NCBI RefSeq assembly: GCF_004379255.2
Contig: NC_056038.1
Coordinates: 27,578,061-27,642,060, forward strand
Reading direction: 5' to 3'
Source of the DNA: Salvia splendens
Taxonomy: Eukaryota > Streptophyta > Magnoliopsida > Lamiales > Lamiaceae
DNA: 64,000 nt
A model generated the notes under the pieces. The model did no database searches. It saw nothing but the letters and a program-made list of their open reading frames with translations, and was not told the origin of the DNA. Of this stretch, positions 44,863 to 54,707 are shown piece after piece. Position 1 is the first letter of the stretch. Every line of letters starts with the position of its first letter. The translations under genes were made by a program, and so were the position numbers.

Positions 44863-46719
44863 ATGTCTTCTTCTTCTTCGGAGTCGGGTAGCGGTAGGAA
44901 AGGGGATAAGGGGTCTTCTGGCCGGAAAGGGTCCGGGGAGAAGACCGTAGAGTATTTCCATAGTATTTTGAGTAAGGATACTGTGGTATCCCTACCCGAA
45001 AAATACTTTTTTCCTGGGGGAAAGGCGGTGGTACCTGACGGTGACCATAGGGCTGACTCCCCGCCGGAGGGGTACGCCACCGTGTACGAGGCCTGCTTAG
45101 AATGCGGGCTTCGTTTCCCCCTCCCTTCTGCCTTTATAGATTTACTAGATTTTTTTCAGCTTCCTTTAGGCCAAGTGACTCCGAACTCTTGGAGGCACTT
45201 GTCGGCCTTCGCTGCCGAACTCCGTAGGTTAGGAAGGGATTTGTCTTTGAAGGCGATCCTTAAATTCTTTCAATTTAAGAGGAAGGGGTCTTGGTTTTAC
45301 TTGATCCCTTTACAGCCCTTTAGGGCCTTTTGTAAAACGAAGTGGCCGAAGTGGCAAAATCGCTTCTTCTACTATGATAGGACCGCGGCTCCTAGTTTTC
45401 CCTGGAGAGGGCCGGAGTCCGTTATCCGTCACCCTCGGCCTGAACCGTTGGACGAGCTCGATGGCGAGCTCAACAAGATTCCCATAGTTAGGAAACAATA
45501 CACGGAGTCTGAGCTCGTCAAGGGCGACGTCGTGTTCGACATCTCGTCTTCGGACGAAGAGGCCGAGGGTGAGGATTTCTCATTATCTTTATGCTCTACT
45601 GCTTTAACGAAGAAAATCTGACTTTGCTTTCTTGCTTTTTGGCAGTGTACATGCTGAGTAAGGCTAGCCGCAAATCTTCGGAGTCCAAGGAGCCGGAGAG
45701 GCCGAAAACCGCCAGCTCGGCGTCTGATGCCGAGAGGACTCCGAAAAGGCAAAAAACCTCTTCGGATCCGAAGAAGCCGGAGTCGACTTCGGCAAGTAGG
45801 AAGGGGAAGGCCCAGAAGCCCCCGAGAGCGCCAGAGAAAGACGTGGTCTTGGCGCCTCCTTCGGAACATATCTGTGAGCCGTTTTTATGGCCCACGGACT
45901 TCGCCGAGGTGAATTCTCTTCTTGATTTTCTGGCCTTGCTTTTTTCCTGTATTTTTTGTGGCCCCTTTGTTGACTTTTTTCTTTATTCATTTTCAGAGGA
46001 ACGATATGCTCTCCAAGCTCGTCGCCGTCGAACTCTCCAAAGCGTCCAATGACTATGCCGAGATGCAGAGGAAGTTGGCGGCTGCTTGTCATCGGGCCGA
46101 ACAGGCTGAGGCTAACTTTGAGAAGGCCAGAGCTGCTAGGATTTCGGCCCAGGATGAAGCTCAGTTTGCCAAGAACCAGCTCGTCATCCAGCGAGAGCAG
46201 ACGAAGCGGAGCGATGCTGCTGCCGTGGTTGCCCAAGGGGAGGCTCTCCGTGTTTACACGGAGAAACTCTTTTTGAGCAGCCAGTTCTCGGCCTTTGTCG
46301 GTAGCCTGGTAAGGCTAATTGCCGATAAGGGCGAGCAGGGGGCCGACGTCGTGCTGCCTCTGTACAGCCGAGAAATAGCAGCTCGGCTTCAGAATCTGCC
46401 GCTCCTTGAGGAGCTCGCCTCATCTTCGGTCCTGCTTTCTGCAAACCGAGTTCGGAGTTGCCGAGCTGATCGGGACGAGAACCTGGAGGCTATCTTTGCC
46501 TCCGTGGGACCCGTTTCACCCGCTTCGACTTACAACGGAGAGGGTGAGGCCGAGCCGCTGGAGCTGGAGGCCGAAGTCGAGCGGGCCGGGCATCCGGAGA
46601 AGGAGGCCGATCAGGAGGCGGAGGCGAGGCCGGCAGGAGGCGAGGCGGAGGCTGAGGTAGTTCAGGAGAAAGAAGCTGAAACAGACCAAGGAGCCGGAGA
46701 CGAAGCTGGCGGAGTATGA
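44863..46719 (+). CDS. Antisense spliced gene of the Tat element (Transposase_28-like)
   Basis: It lies on the strand opposite gag-pol, between pol and the 3' LTR. Three exons, 44863-45568, 45646-45908 and 45997-46719, join in frame through GT-AG introns of 77 and 88 bases to give 563 residues. The N-terminal part (LRFPLPSAFIDLLDFFQLPL, RRLGRDLSLKAILKFFQF, WFYLIPLQPFRAF) resembles the putative gypsy-type transposon domain PF04195. A serine/lysine-rich linker follows (ASRKSSESKEPERPKTASS), then a long coiled coil (AEQAEANFEKARAARISAQDEAQFAKNQL) and an acidic, glutamate-rich tail. Antisense additional ORFs are known in the Tat lineage, but their function is not established. A GATAAATACG near 44729 may serve as TATA. 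All frames are open across the exons, which argues for selection or very recent insertion. Confidence 0.8.
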
Positions 46720-46921
46720 TTTCGTCTCCCTTCTCTTAGTCTAGTTTCTTCTTTGTAAAATGGCCTTGAAGCCCTCCTAGTGTAAAAAATTTTCCTTGTG
46801 AATGAAAAATTCTCTACACTTGTCTTCGTATAGCTTTTCGTACTCGCCTTTATTCCTGTTGTATTTTACTATCTGCTCGGTACAGCTGCCGAACTAACAT
46901 AGCTGCTTTGTACTCAAGGAG

Positions 46922-47710
46922 ATGGAGTTACTTCACTGGAAACGGCTGTACTCTTCGGCTTTAGACGAAGCTGAGAAAAGAGCTATAGCCGATCAGACGA
47001 AGAATGACGAGCTTCTGGCTCGTTTAGTGAAGCTGGAGGCCGATAATAAGGACTTAGAGTCCGATAAGAAGGATCTGGAGGCCGAGCTGAGTACGACCAT
47101 TGCTGAGAGGACTGCGTACGAGGATTACATCCGTGTGCGCGGGGGATTGACCATATCAGATGTTCAGAGTCGAGTTGACGAACTGTGGGAGGAATATCTT
47201 GTACTCCGGAGGAACAATGCGCTGGAGAGCTCGGCTTGCCAACAAGTTGTGAAATCGTTACGGCGCTGGGCTTCTCGGTACGACATTGTTCTTTCTCGGC
47301 GCCCCTCCATAGAAAGATTCCTTCGGCATGTAGTGCCAACAGATGCTCGCACTCCAGATCAAGCCTCTGGTTCCCTTGTTCAAAATCCTACTTCCAGTCA
47401 TCAACGAACTCCGGAACAGCCGGAAACGTCAAGACGAGAACGGGCTCAGGAGCAACCGGAATCGTCAAGACAGGGACGGACTGACATTCGCCGAGGAGTT
47501 GTGACTATGAGCGAGCAAGATCAGCAGATGATTATTGCAGAGACTCTTCATCGCCGAGGTGTTAGGACTTCTCGGGCTCGGGGAAGAGGCGCTGGGTCGA
47601 GGATAGCATCTCGTCGACCTGCTTATTCTTCATCTGCTCGGAACAACCGAACTCGGCTTCCAGAGGATTTTGCAGATAGGTGGCTTAACTTCAGCAATCC
47701 TGGACAGTAG
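46922..47710 (+). CDS. Second antisense ORF of the Tat element, coiled coil
   Basis: An ATG at 46922 opens 262 codons, starting MELLHWKRLYSSALDEAEKR. The first 90 residues form heptad-rich coiled coil (LVKLEADNKDLESDKKDLEA). A segment with VQSRVDELWEEYLVLRRNNA follows, then a Q/E/R-rich repeat region (RTPEQPETSRRERAQEQPES) and a basic tail (RASRGAGSRIASRR-like). It lies 200 bases downstream of the spliced antisense gene, same direction, and may be its continuation in one transcript or a separate unit; the intervening AATGAAA near 46800 could be a polyadenylation signal. No enzyme motif is visible and the function is unknown. Confidence 0.65.
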   Translation: MELLHWKRLYSSALDEAEKRAIADQTKNDELLARLVKLEADNKDLESDKKDLEAELSTTIAERTAYEDYIRVRGGLTISDVQSRVDELWEEYLVLRRNNALESSACQQVVKSLRRWASRYDIVLSRRPSIERFLRHVVPTDARTPDQASGSLVQNPTSSHQRTPEQPETSRRERAQEQPESSRQGRTDIRRGVVTMSEQDQQMIIAETLHRRGVRTSRARGRGAGSRIASRRPAYSSSARNNRTRLPEDFADRWLNFSNPGQ

Positions 47711-47840
47711 AATAGTCCTTTGTAATAGCGTAACGCCATTTTGTAAGGTAGCTGAGTTGTATGCCGAACAAGATTTGAAAAATGAAATTTTGTTTTCGCT
47801 TCTAACACTGTATTTACAGCTTAGCGAAAAAATTTCATCG

Positions 47841-47997
47841 TACTTGTCCTCGGTCTTATGAAGTAAACTTCTTTGACCGAACTCGTCTTTGGTCTGATGA
47901 AATAAACATCTTTGACCGGACTCGTCTTTGGTCTGATGAAATAAACATCTTTGACCGGACTCGTCTTTGGTCTGATGAAATAAACATCTTTGACCAG
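47841..47997 (+). repeat. 39-bp tandem repeat in Tat element
   Basis: The unit ACTCGTCTTTGGTCTGATGA and the following 19 bases repeat at 47881, 47920 and 47959. A diverged copy lies before them and a partial one after. The repeat is non-coding, between the antisense ORF and the end of pol. Confidence 0.88.
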
Positions 47998-48230
47998 ACT
48001 TGGTTTGTGTTCTAATTTGGCGATTTTTGTCGCCGGGATCGAACTTTCCCTTGTCCTAATTCGGCGAGTTTTATCGCGTGGATCGGACTTTCCCAGTTAA
48101 CCGAAGTGGTCTTATGCAGTAAACCTCTTTGACCAGACATGGTCGTCCCCTGTCTTATGAGGTAAACTTCTTTGACCGAACTTGGTCGTCCTAATTCGGC
48201 GAGGTTTATCGCGTGGATCGGACTTTCCCT

Positions 48231-48408
48231 TATTGCAGTTCGTTTCAGACGAAGTGCTTGTTAAGCTGAATTGCGGTCTTGTATCCTCCTTGGAAGCTTG
48301 GACTCACAATCGTTGGCTTATTGCAGTTCGTTTCAGACGGACTGCTTGTTAAGCTGACTTGTGGTCTTATATCCTCCTTGGAAGCTTGGACTCACAATAG
48401 TCTTTAAT
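48231..48408 (+). repeat. 88-bp tandem duplication in Tat element
   Basis: Two copies starting TTGCAGTTCGTTTCAGAC (48233 and 48321), each ending with GGAAGCTTGGACTCACAAT. They are followed by non-coding sequence up to the pol stop at 48648. Confidence 0.85.
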
Positions 48409-48647
48409 AATCGATCTAAAAAGGGGATCAGTCTTTAAAGAACGATATACCTTGGTACCATTTGTAAGAGACGACAAGCACATAGAGACAAAACACATAG
48501 AGAAAAAATGAAAAAGACGAAAGAAAAAAAACTTTAATAAACCTTTCATAAAACGACAAGTAAAAAGTACAAGTAAAAACAAACAAATAAAAACATGTAC
48601 CCCTATGACCGAACTAGACACAAGACAGACTGACCGGACTTTGTCTC

Positions 48648-51600
48648 TTACAAGTGGAACTTCTTGAGGTTGGAGACGTGCCATGTTCGGGGTACTTGTT
48701 CTCCTGACATGTGAGTCAATTTATAAGACCCTTTGCCGAGGACCTCTGACACCCGATATGGACCCTCCCATGTGGGTTCGAGTTTGCCCAGCTTTTCTGC
48801 TCGGCTTACTTCGTTGTTTCTCAAGACGAGATCTCCCACTTGAAATTGAAGCTTTTTCACCCTTTGGTTATAATACCGGGCTACTTGCTCCTTATACTTG
48901 GCTGCTTTTATGCACGCCAATTCTCTTCTTTCTTCGGCGAGATCTAGCTCTGCTCTCAGTCCGTCGTCATTCATTTCTGAGGAGAAATTTAGAGTTCGGG
49001 GACTGGGTACGCCGATCTCCACCGGAATTACGGCTTCAGTGCCGTACACCAGACTATACGGGGTTTCACCGTTGGAGGTTTTGGGTGTAGTTCGGTAGGA
49101 CCACAGGACTTGAGGGAGATTTTCTACCCATTGTCCTTTGGCTTGTTCTAACCGAGCTTTTAACCCTTTCACCAGAATCCGGTTCGTTACTTCCGTTTGT
49201 CCGTTTGCTTGGGGATGGGAGACCGAAGTGAACCGCTGTTGAATGTTCAGCTCTTGGCACCAATTCTTGAACGTCTTGTCGGTGAACTGAGTCCCATTAT
49301 CCGAGATGAGGATGTGGGGTATGCCAAATCGGCACACTATGTTCTTCCAGACGAAGTCCAATGCCTTTGAGCTCGTTATCGTAGCTAATGGTTCAGCCTC
49401 CACCCACTTCGTGAAGTAGTCCACGGCAACGATAAGGAATTTCATTTGCCGAGGAGCTTGAGGAAGTGGTCCCACTATGTCTATGCCCCATTGCATGAAA
49501 GGCCAAGGGCTTTGCATAGTGTATAGATCGGTCTGCGGCATCCTTGGGACATTTGCATGAATTTGGCACTTCGTACACTTCTTGACGAGCTGCACTGCCT
49601 CTTGTACCATGGTTGGCCAATAATATCCCCATCTCAGAACTTTTTTAGCTAAAGCTCTGGCTCCGATGTGGCTACCGCACGATCCTTCATGAACTTCTCT
49701 GAGGATGTAGTCCGTCTCTTCTGGTCCTACGCACCGCAATAACGGCTGGAGGTAAGACTTTCTAAAGAGGACTCCTTCATGAAGTTCGTACCGAAGTGCT
49801 CGGCATGTGATCTTCCGAGCTTCTCTCTTATCCTCGGGCAATTGTCCTTGATCCAGATACTGCAAGATCGGCGTCATCCAGTTCGGCGAGCTGGATACTG
49901 AATGTACCTCGGCTTCATCAACGCTTCGATGCATTAATTCTTCCGCCTTTGAGTTCGGATCTGAGGCCAACTTACTTAAGGTATCTGCTCGGCTATTTTC
50001 CGCTCTGGGAATGCGGATTATCCGAAAATAGGAGAAACTTCGGCTGATGCTTTGCGCTTTGTCCAAATACTTCTTCATTCTCTCGTCACGGGCTTCACTT
50101 GTACCCAACATGTGATTTACTATGACTTGTGAATCACAATGGACTTTGAGAGATTTGACGAGCAGACTTTGCGCTAACTGGAGTCCGGCCAGGAGGGCTT
50201 CGTACTCGGCTTCATTATTAGTAGTGGGGAATAGGAACCGAAGTGAGTAGGTTACCTCGTGTCCGTCGGGAGCGACAAGTAAAATGCCAGCTCCACTTCC
50301 CATCTTGTTTGAAGCCCCATCTACGAATCCGCTCCAGCAGTCCGGCGGTTCTACTTCGGATTCCAAGGGCTGTGCTAGTTCGGCATTGGCAGAATTCTTC
50401 TGTTCGGCAATAACAGGAATTGCTTGATCGAACTTTGCTTCTGCAAGAAAATCTGCCAAGGCTTGTCCCTTGATGGCTTTCCGAGGTAGATATTCAATTG
50501 TGTGCTCTCCCAACTCTATAGCCCACTTGGCGATTCTGCCTGATGCTTCTGGTTTGGTCAACACTTGCCGAAGTGGCAGATCAGTTAAGACGCATACCTT
50601 GTGAGCATAGAAGTATGGCCGCAGTCTCCTTGCTGCATTTACTAATGCCAGAGCAATTTTTTCCAGAGGTTGATACCTGGTTTCTGGACCTCTTAATGCT
50701 CGGCTTGTAAAGTAGATGGGAAGCTGCTTTAGGCCTTCTTCTCGTACAAGCACCGCGCTGATGGTTTGATCCGATGCCGCTAAGTATAAGAATATCACTT
50801 CGGCTTCGGTTGGAGCAGAGAGAATAGGAAGCTCGGCTAGATAACTTTTGAGTTCGTCAAAGGCCTTTTTCTGCTCGGCTCCCCACTTGAACTTTGGTGC
50901 CTTTTTCAACACCTTGAAGAACGGCAGTTGCTTTTCGGCTGCTTGGGAAAGGAATCGATTCAGTGCGGCTAGACATCCGGTTAGCCTTTGCACGTCATGT
51001 ATGGACTTCGGCATTGCCATGTTCTGAACGACTTGAACTTTTGAGGGGTTTGCCTTGAGTCCGTCCTTTGAAACCCAACAACCCAGAAACTTTCCCGAAT
51101 CTACCAAAAAGGTACACTTTTGGGGATTAAGTTTGAGGTTGGCTTTCTTGAGCACGTCGAGAGTGGACTTGAGGTTGTGCTCGTACTCCGAGGTGCTTTT
51201 GCTTTTGACGACTATATCGTCAACATACACTTCGACCTCCTTTCCAATCAGGTGCCGAAAAAGCTTGTCTACCATCCTTTGATAAGTGGCTCCGGCATTC
51301 TTTAAACCGAATGGCATCTTTTTATAAGCGAAAATGCCGAAATCAGTAATGAAGGCCGTTTTTGAAGCGTCAATCTCATCCATTAAAACTTGATGGTATC
51401 CTTTGTACAGATCAAGAAAACAAAAAATTTCAAAGCCTATCAAAGCTTCTACTTTTTTATCTATGTTCGGAAGGGGATAGCAATCTTTGGGACAGTGCTT
51501 ATTTAGATCGGTGAAATCTATGCACATCCGCCATCCTCCTTCCTTTTTCTTGATCATGACAGGATTGGCCACCCACGAAGGATACTTCACTTCGAATAAC

Positions 51601-51911
51601 ACATCCGCCTTCAATAATTGACGGACTTCGTCATGGATGACTTGACTTCGTTCTGCCGCAAAGAGTCTTTGCTTCTGTTTTATCGGCCGGACTGAAGGAT
51701 CAATATTTAACCGATGAGTGATTACCTCGGGGGGCACTCCGGTCATGTCCAACGGAGACCATGCAAAGACGTCTTTATACTCCTTGAGGAGCTGGATGGT
51801 TTTTTCCCGAAGTAGGGGCGTTCCCGCGAAGCCGATCTTAACCGTTCTGGAGGGATCGTCTTCGTACAGCTGAACTGTCATTGAGTTCGGCTCCGGTATG
51901 ACTTCGGTCAT
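48648..51911 (-). CDS. Tat RT-RNase H-aRNH-integrase
   Basis: Intact 1087-codon section in the same frame as gag-protease, from the first ATG after the UAG (the true product would be a readthrough fusion). Reverse transcriptase: WRMCIDFTDLNKHCPKDCYP, FAYKKMPFGLKNAGATYQRM, YVDDIVVKSKS. The first RNase H follows (IFLYLAASDQTISAVLVREE). A second RNase H with GFVDGASNKMGSGAGILL, NNEAEYEALLAGL, VHCDSQVIVNHM and NSRADTLSKLA keeps the D-E-D-D type residues; this extra, archaeal-type RNase H is a known Tat trait. The integrase zinc region (HEGSCGSHIGARALAKKVLR...CTKCQIHA), core (GIDIVGPLPQ, LISDNGTQFTD, HPQANGQTEVTNR) and C-terminus (TWEGPYRVSEVLGKGSYKL) complete it. No lesion was seen. Confidence 0.94.
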   Translation of the reverse strand: MTEVIPEPNSMTVQLYEDDPSRTVKIGFAGTPLLREKTIQLLKEYKDVFAWSPLDMTGVPPEVITHRLNIDPSVRPIKQKQRLFAAERSQVIHDEVRQLLKADVLFEVKYPSWVANPVMIKKKEGGWRMCIDFTDLNKHCPKDCYPLPNIDKKVEALIGFEIFCFLDLYKGYHQVLMDEIDASKTAFITDFGIFAYKKMPFGLKNAGATYQRMVDKLFRHLIGKEVEVYVDDIVVKSKSTSEYEHNLKSTLDVLKKANLKLNPQKCTFLVDSGKFLGCWVSKDGLKANPSKVQVVQNMAMPKSIHDVQRLTGCLAALNRFLSQAAEKQLPFFKVLKKAPKFKWGAEQKKAFDELKSYLAELPILSAPTEAEVIFLYLAASDQTISAVLVREEGLKQLPIYFTSRALRGPETRYQPLEKIALALVNAARRLRPYFYAHKVCVLTDLPLRQVLTKPEASGRIAKWAIELGEHTIEYLPRKAIKGQALADFLAEAKFDQAIPVIAEQKNSANAELAQPLESEVEPPDCWSGFVDGASNKMGSGAGILLVAPDGHEVTYSLRFLFPTTNNEAEYEALLAGLQLAQSLLVKSLKVHCDSQVIVNHMLGTSEARDERMKKYLDKAQSISRSFSYFRIIRIPRAENSRADTLSKLASDPNSKAEELMHRSVDEAEVHSVSSSPNWMTPILQYLDQGQLPEDKREARKITCRALRYELHEGVLFRKSYLQPLLRCVGPEETDYILREVHEGSCGSHIGARALAKKVLRWGYYWPTMVQEAVQLVKKCTKCQIHANVPRMPQTDLYTMQSPWPFMQWGIDIVGPLPQAPRQMKFLIVAVDYFTKWVEAEPLATITSSKALDFVWKNIVCRFGIPHILISDNGTQFTDKTFKNWCQELNIQQRFTSVSHPQANGQTEVTNRILVKGLKARLEQAKGQWVENLPQVLWSYRTTPKTSNGETPYSLVYGTEAVIPVEIGVPSPRTLNFSSEMNDDGLRAELDLAEERRELACIKAAKYKEQVARYYNQRVKKLQFQVGDLVLRNNEVSRAEKLGKLEPTWEGPYRVSEVLGKGSYKLTHMSGEQVPRTWHVSNLKKFHL

Positions 51912-51938
51912 CGCCTCTGACTCCGGCTGCTGTGATTG

Positions 51939-54023
51939 CTATGCTTGGTGGTGCCGATCTGACTGCTCGGCACTTCTAAGCGCAATTTGCAGACATTCCT
52001 TTGCTCTCTTTTGGTCACCTCGGATGACCGCTATCCCTCCTTTAGTAGGGATCTTGATGGTGAGGTGATAGGTGGAGCAAACGGCCCGAACTGTGTTGAG
52101 CCAGTCTCTTCCCAGGATGACGTTGTACGGGGACCGAGCTTTCACCACGAAAAACTCAATCATCGTACTGGAGCTAGTAGGCGCTTTCCCCACCGTGATC
52201 GGAAGGCTGATAATACCTTCAGGGCGGGTGTCCTCCTGAGTGAAGCTCTTCAGGGGAAGCGGAGCCGGATTGAGCCGAGCTGGGTCCACTTCTAGTTTGT
52301 CGAAGCACTCTTTAAAAAGAATGCTAACCGACGCTCCTGTATCCACAAACACCCTATGGATCAGTTTGTTTGCCACTCCGGCTTGGATGACAATGGCGTC
52401 TTGGTGAGGAGAGATGGCCGGGACGGGATCAGCAGCCGAGAACGTAATCACTTCGTCCTGCTTCAGCCTTTTATGCGTTGGCTCCTCTCGATTGGAGCCT
52501 CTGCGTTCTGACTTTAGGGACGACTTGGTCTTCCCGGCAGGGAGCGCGTCAATAGTCTGGATTACTCCATCATATTGCGGCTCGTCATCGTCTTCGGGAT
52601 CCGGCTGCCTTTTCGGATCCTGAGGAGCGCAGTTTGCACCACTCTGCTTTTTATTCTTCTTTGGCTGCTTACTTCGGTATTTTTTCAATGTCCCTGCCTT
52701 CACAAGAACATCGATACCTGCAGCCAAGTTTCTGCACTCCTCAGTATCGTGACCGTGGTCTTGATGGTAGGAGCAGTAGTTATCCTGTGGTCGGCGCGCG
52801 GCTGATTTCGTCATCCGCTTTGGCTTTTCGAATAGGTCAGAGTGCAGTTCGAAAATTTCCGCTCTCGGCTTGTTCAGCGGTACGAACTGAGCGGGCGGCT
52901 TCTCGGGATTGAGACGAGGTCCCAATCTGTCTTGCACCGGAGCCCTTTGAATTCTTTCAAATGGAGTCCGGCGAGGATGCCCCTGATCGCTATGATCGGG
53001 CTTCCTTCTGTCTCCTCGGGACGATGAGCTGTCTAACGACCGTTTGCGACGGTCTGCCTCATCGGCCCGGGAGTACTGGTCCGCAATGTCCCACATTTCC
53101 TGAGCTGTCTGCGGACCGCACTCAACGAGCTTCCTGTAGAGAGCTCCGGGCAGGATTCCATTTTGGAATGCCGAGATGACAAGCAGATCGTTGAGATCGT
53201 CTACTTGCAGGCATTCCTTGTGGAATCTTGTCATAAAGTCGCTGATTTTTTCGTCGCGACCTTGACGAATGGAAAGCAGCTGAGCCGAAGTGATTCGGGC
53301 TTCCGCTTTCTGAAAGAACCTCCTGTGGAAGACATCCATTAGATCTCGGTAAGATCTGATGCTGCCCTGGGGGAGGCTATCGAACCACCTTCTCGCGTTC
53401 CCGATGAGCAGCTCAGGAAACAGCTTGCACATGTGGACCTCGTTGAGACCCTGGTTCGCCATGTTATATTGATAGCGCCCCAAGAAATCGTGAGGGTCCA
53501 CGAGCCCGTCGTAAGTCATCGACGGAGTTCGGTAGTTTTGTGGTAGGGGAGTTCGGGTGATGTCGTCCGAGAACGGAGTCTTCAGTGCTCCGTACACGGC
53601 GAATCCGATATCTCGTCGGTATGGAGGAGATTGAGTTCTCCTGTGATTCCGGTACCGAGGAGGAGCTGGAATATGTCGGGGTTGAGGATTCTTTCTCCTG
53701 GGAGATGCGACACTACTGCGGTAGTGACTTTCTTGTGCGGAGGGAGAAGGAGAATCCGTCGTTTTCGTCTCCGGCTGCTTTTGGCTTTTTCGCAGGAAGG
53801 TTAAGAATTCCTCCTGCTTTTCAGCCAAAAACTGCTTGACAGCCTCATTCAAATCGGGCTGCTGGGAAGACTCAGTGGGGCGATTTTTGGAGCGGCTTGT
53901 TCCTTCGCCATGAGAACTGGTGGTGGATTTATCCCTAGGCTGTTTTCCCGACCTATGGGATGGATTGGCTTCCTCCTGGTTCTCACGGGCCGGAATACGG
54001 GTATTCTGCGATCTGGTATGCAT
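51939..54023 (-). CDS. Tat gag-protease
   Basis: The ATG at 54023 opens MHTRSQNTRIPAREN. The frame stays open upstream through a poly(A)-encoded lysine run, but no ATG lies there. The product is 694 residues: a disordered basic/serine-rich N-terminus; the capsid domain (YDGLVDPHDFLGRYQYNMAN, RRWFDSLPQGSIRSYRDL, FFQKAEARITSAQLLSIRQG); a CCHC-like knuckle (CSYHQDHGHDTEEC); and an aspartic protease with VFVDTGASVSILFKE and VILGRDWLNT. It ends HHQA then TAG at 51941-51939. The next codons are CAA TCA CAG in the same frame, leading to RT with no other stop. This would give a small Gag-protease product and a rarer fusion by readthrough, setting the Gag:Pol ratio. Confidence 0.94.
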   Translation of the reverse strand: MHTRSQNTRIPARENQEEANPSHRSGKQPRDKSTTSSHGEGTSRSKNRPTESSQQPDLNEAVKQFLAEKQEEFLTFLRKSQKQPETKTTDSPSPSAQESHYRSSVASPRRKNPQPRHIPAPPRYRNHRRTQSPPYRRDIGFAVYGALKTPFSDDITRTPLPQNYRTPSMTYDGLVDPHDFLGRYQYNMANQGLNEVHMCKLFPELLIGNARRWFDSLPQGSIRSYRDLMDVFHRRFFQKAEARITSAQLLSIRQGRDEKISDFMTRFHKECLQVDDLNDLLVISAFQNGILPGALYRKLVECGPQTAQEMWDIADQYSRADEADRRKRSLDSSSSRGDRRKPDHSDQGHPRRTPFERIQRAPVQDRLGPRLNPEKPPAQFVPLNKPRAEIFELHSDLFEKPKRMTKSAARRPQDNYCSYHQDHGHDTEECRNLAAGIDVLVKAGTLKKYRSKQPKKNKKQSGANCAPQDPKRQPDPEDDDEPQYDGVIQTIDALPAGKTKSSLKSERRGSNREEPTHKRLKQDEVITFSAADPVPAISPHQDAIVIQAGVANKLIHRVFVDTGASVSILFKECFDKLEVDPARLNPAPLPLKSFTQEDTRPEGIISLPITVGKAPTSSSTMIEFFVVKARSPYNVILGRDWLNTVRAVCSTYHLTIKIPTKGGIAVIRGDQKRAKECLQIALRSAEQSDRHHQA

Positions 54024-54092
54024 TTTTTTTTTTTTTTTTGGGTGGAAAAAATGGATCAAAAATTCGCTTTATCACAAATTTTGTTCTCTGCT

Positions 54093-54110
54093 TCCCACAG
54101 ACGGCGCCAG
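54093..54110 (-). other. Tat primer-binding site
   Basis: The plus strand reads TTCCCACAGACGGCGCCA, ending one base before the 5' LTR at 54111. The complement, TGGCGCCGTCTGTGGGAA, is the same primer block as in the copia element at 33061. Confidence 0.78.
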
Positions 54111-54707
54111 TGATGGATCCGCGAATTATTGATGTTAGTAAATGCTGGTAGAGAATTATGACACAATGAATTTACGTGGTTCGATTTACTGAGGTAAATC
54201 TACGTCCACGGGGAGAAATGAGGGCAGGTTTGTATTGCTTGATCTGCGAAAATACAGCTTACAACACAGACTGGCTATATGCTATTTTATCTCTAGAGAG
54301 CTTAACCCTTTTCTATCAGATCTAAGTTCTATTTATACATTGAACTAGGATCGTGGTTTGCAGCCCCACTAACAAGATCGTGGGTGAGCAATAACTGCTC
54401 AATAACTGCTTCATACCACTAAATAGATCGTGGGTATAGTGGAGGTCGTGGAGGCCTTTCGTGAGTCCACCAACTCCTAGTTCGGTCGAATGCTGAGACC
54501 GAACTGTTGGACTTTACCGATCAGCTCTTGCCGATCTGAGAGGAGAGCTTGACTGGTCGGCTTTTACCGAGCTGTAGGCTGAGTCCGAACTCTTTGGTCG
54601 TGCCGAACTCTTTGGTCGTGCCGAACAGATACTCTTTCTTGGGCTCTGGGCTGATGGGCCGTCACTGTTATTGGGCTTGCCATTAGGGTTTAGTTCGTAC
54701 CCCATCA
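54111..54707 (-). repeat. Tat element 5' LTR
   Basis: The LTR from which leftward transcription starts. The minus strand has TATAAATAG at 54337-54329. No difference from the left LTR was seen over 597 bases. Confidence 0.93.

Larger units (their letters stand above)
43933..54707 (-). mobile_element. Ty3/gypsy Tat-lineage retrotransposon, apparently intact
   Basis: A 10,775-bp element transcribed leftward, inserted in codon 26 of the second VARLMGL copy with a perfect five-base duplication CCAAC (43928-43932 and 54708-54712). The 597-bp LTRs look identical. A primer site lies next to the right LTR and a G-run polypurine tract next to the left. Gag-protease and RT-RNase H-RNase H-integrase are uninterrupted except for one UAG between them. 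The second, cellular-type RNase H and a spliced gene on the opposite strand between pol and the 3' LTR are features of the Tat lineage (Retand, Ogre and similar). All signs point to a recent insertion that may still be mobile. Confidence 0.95.
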
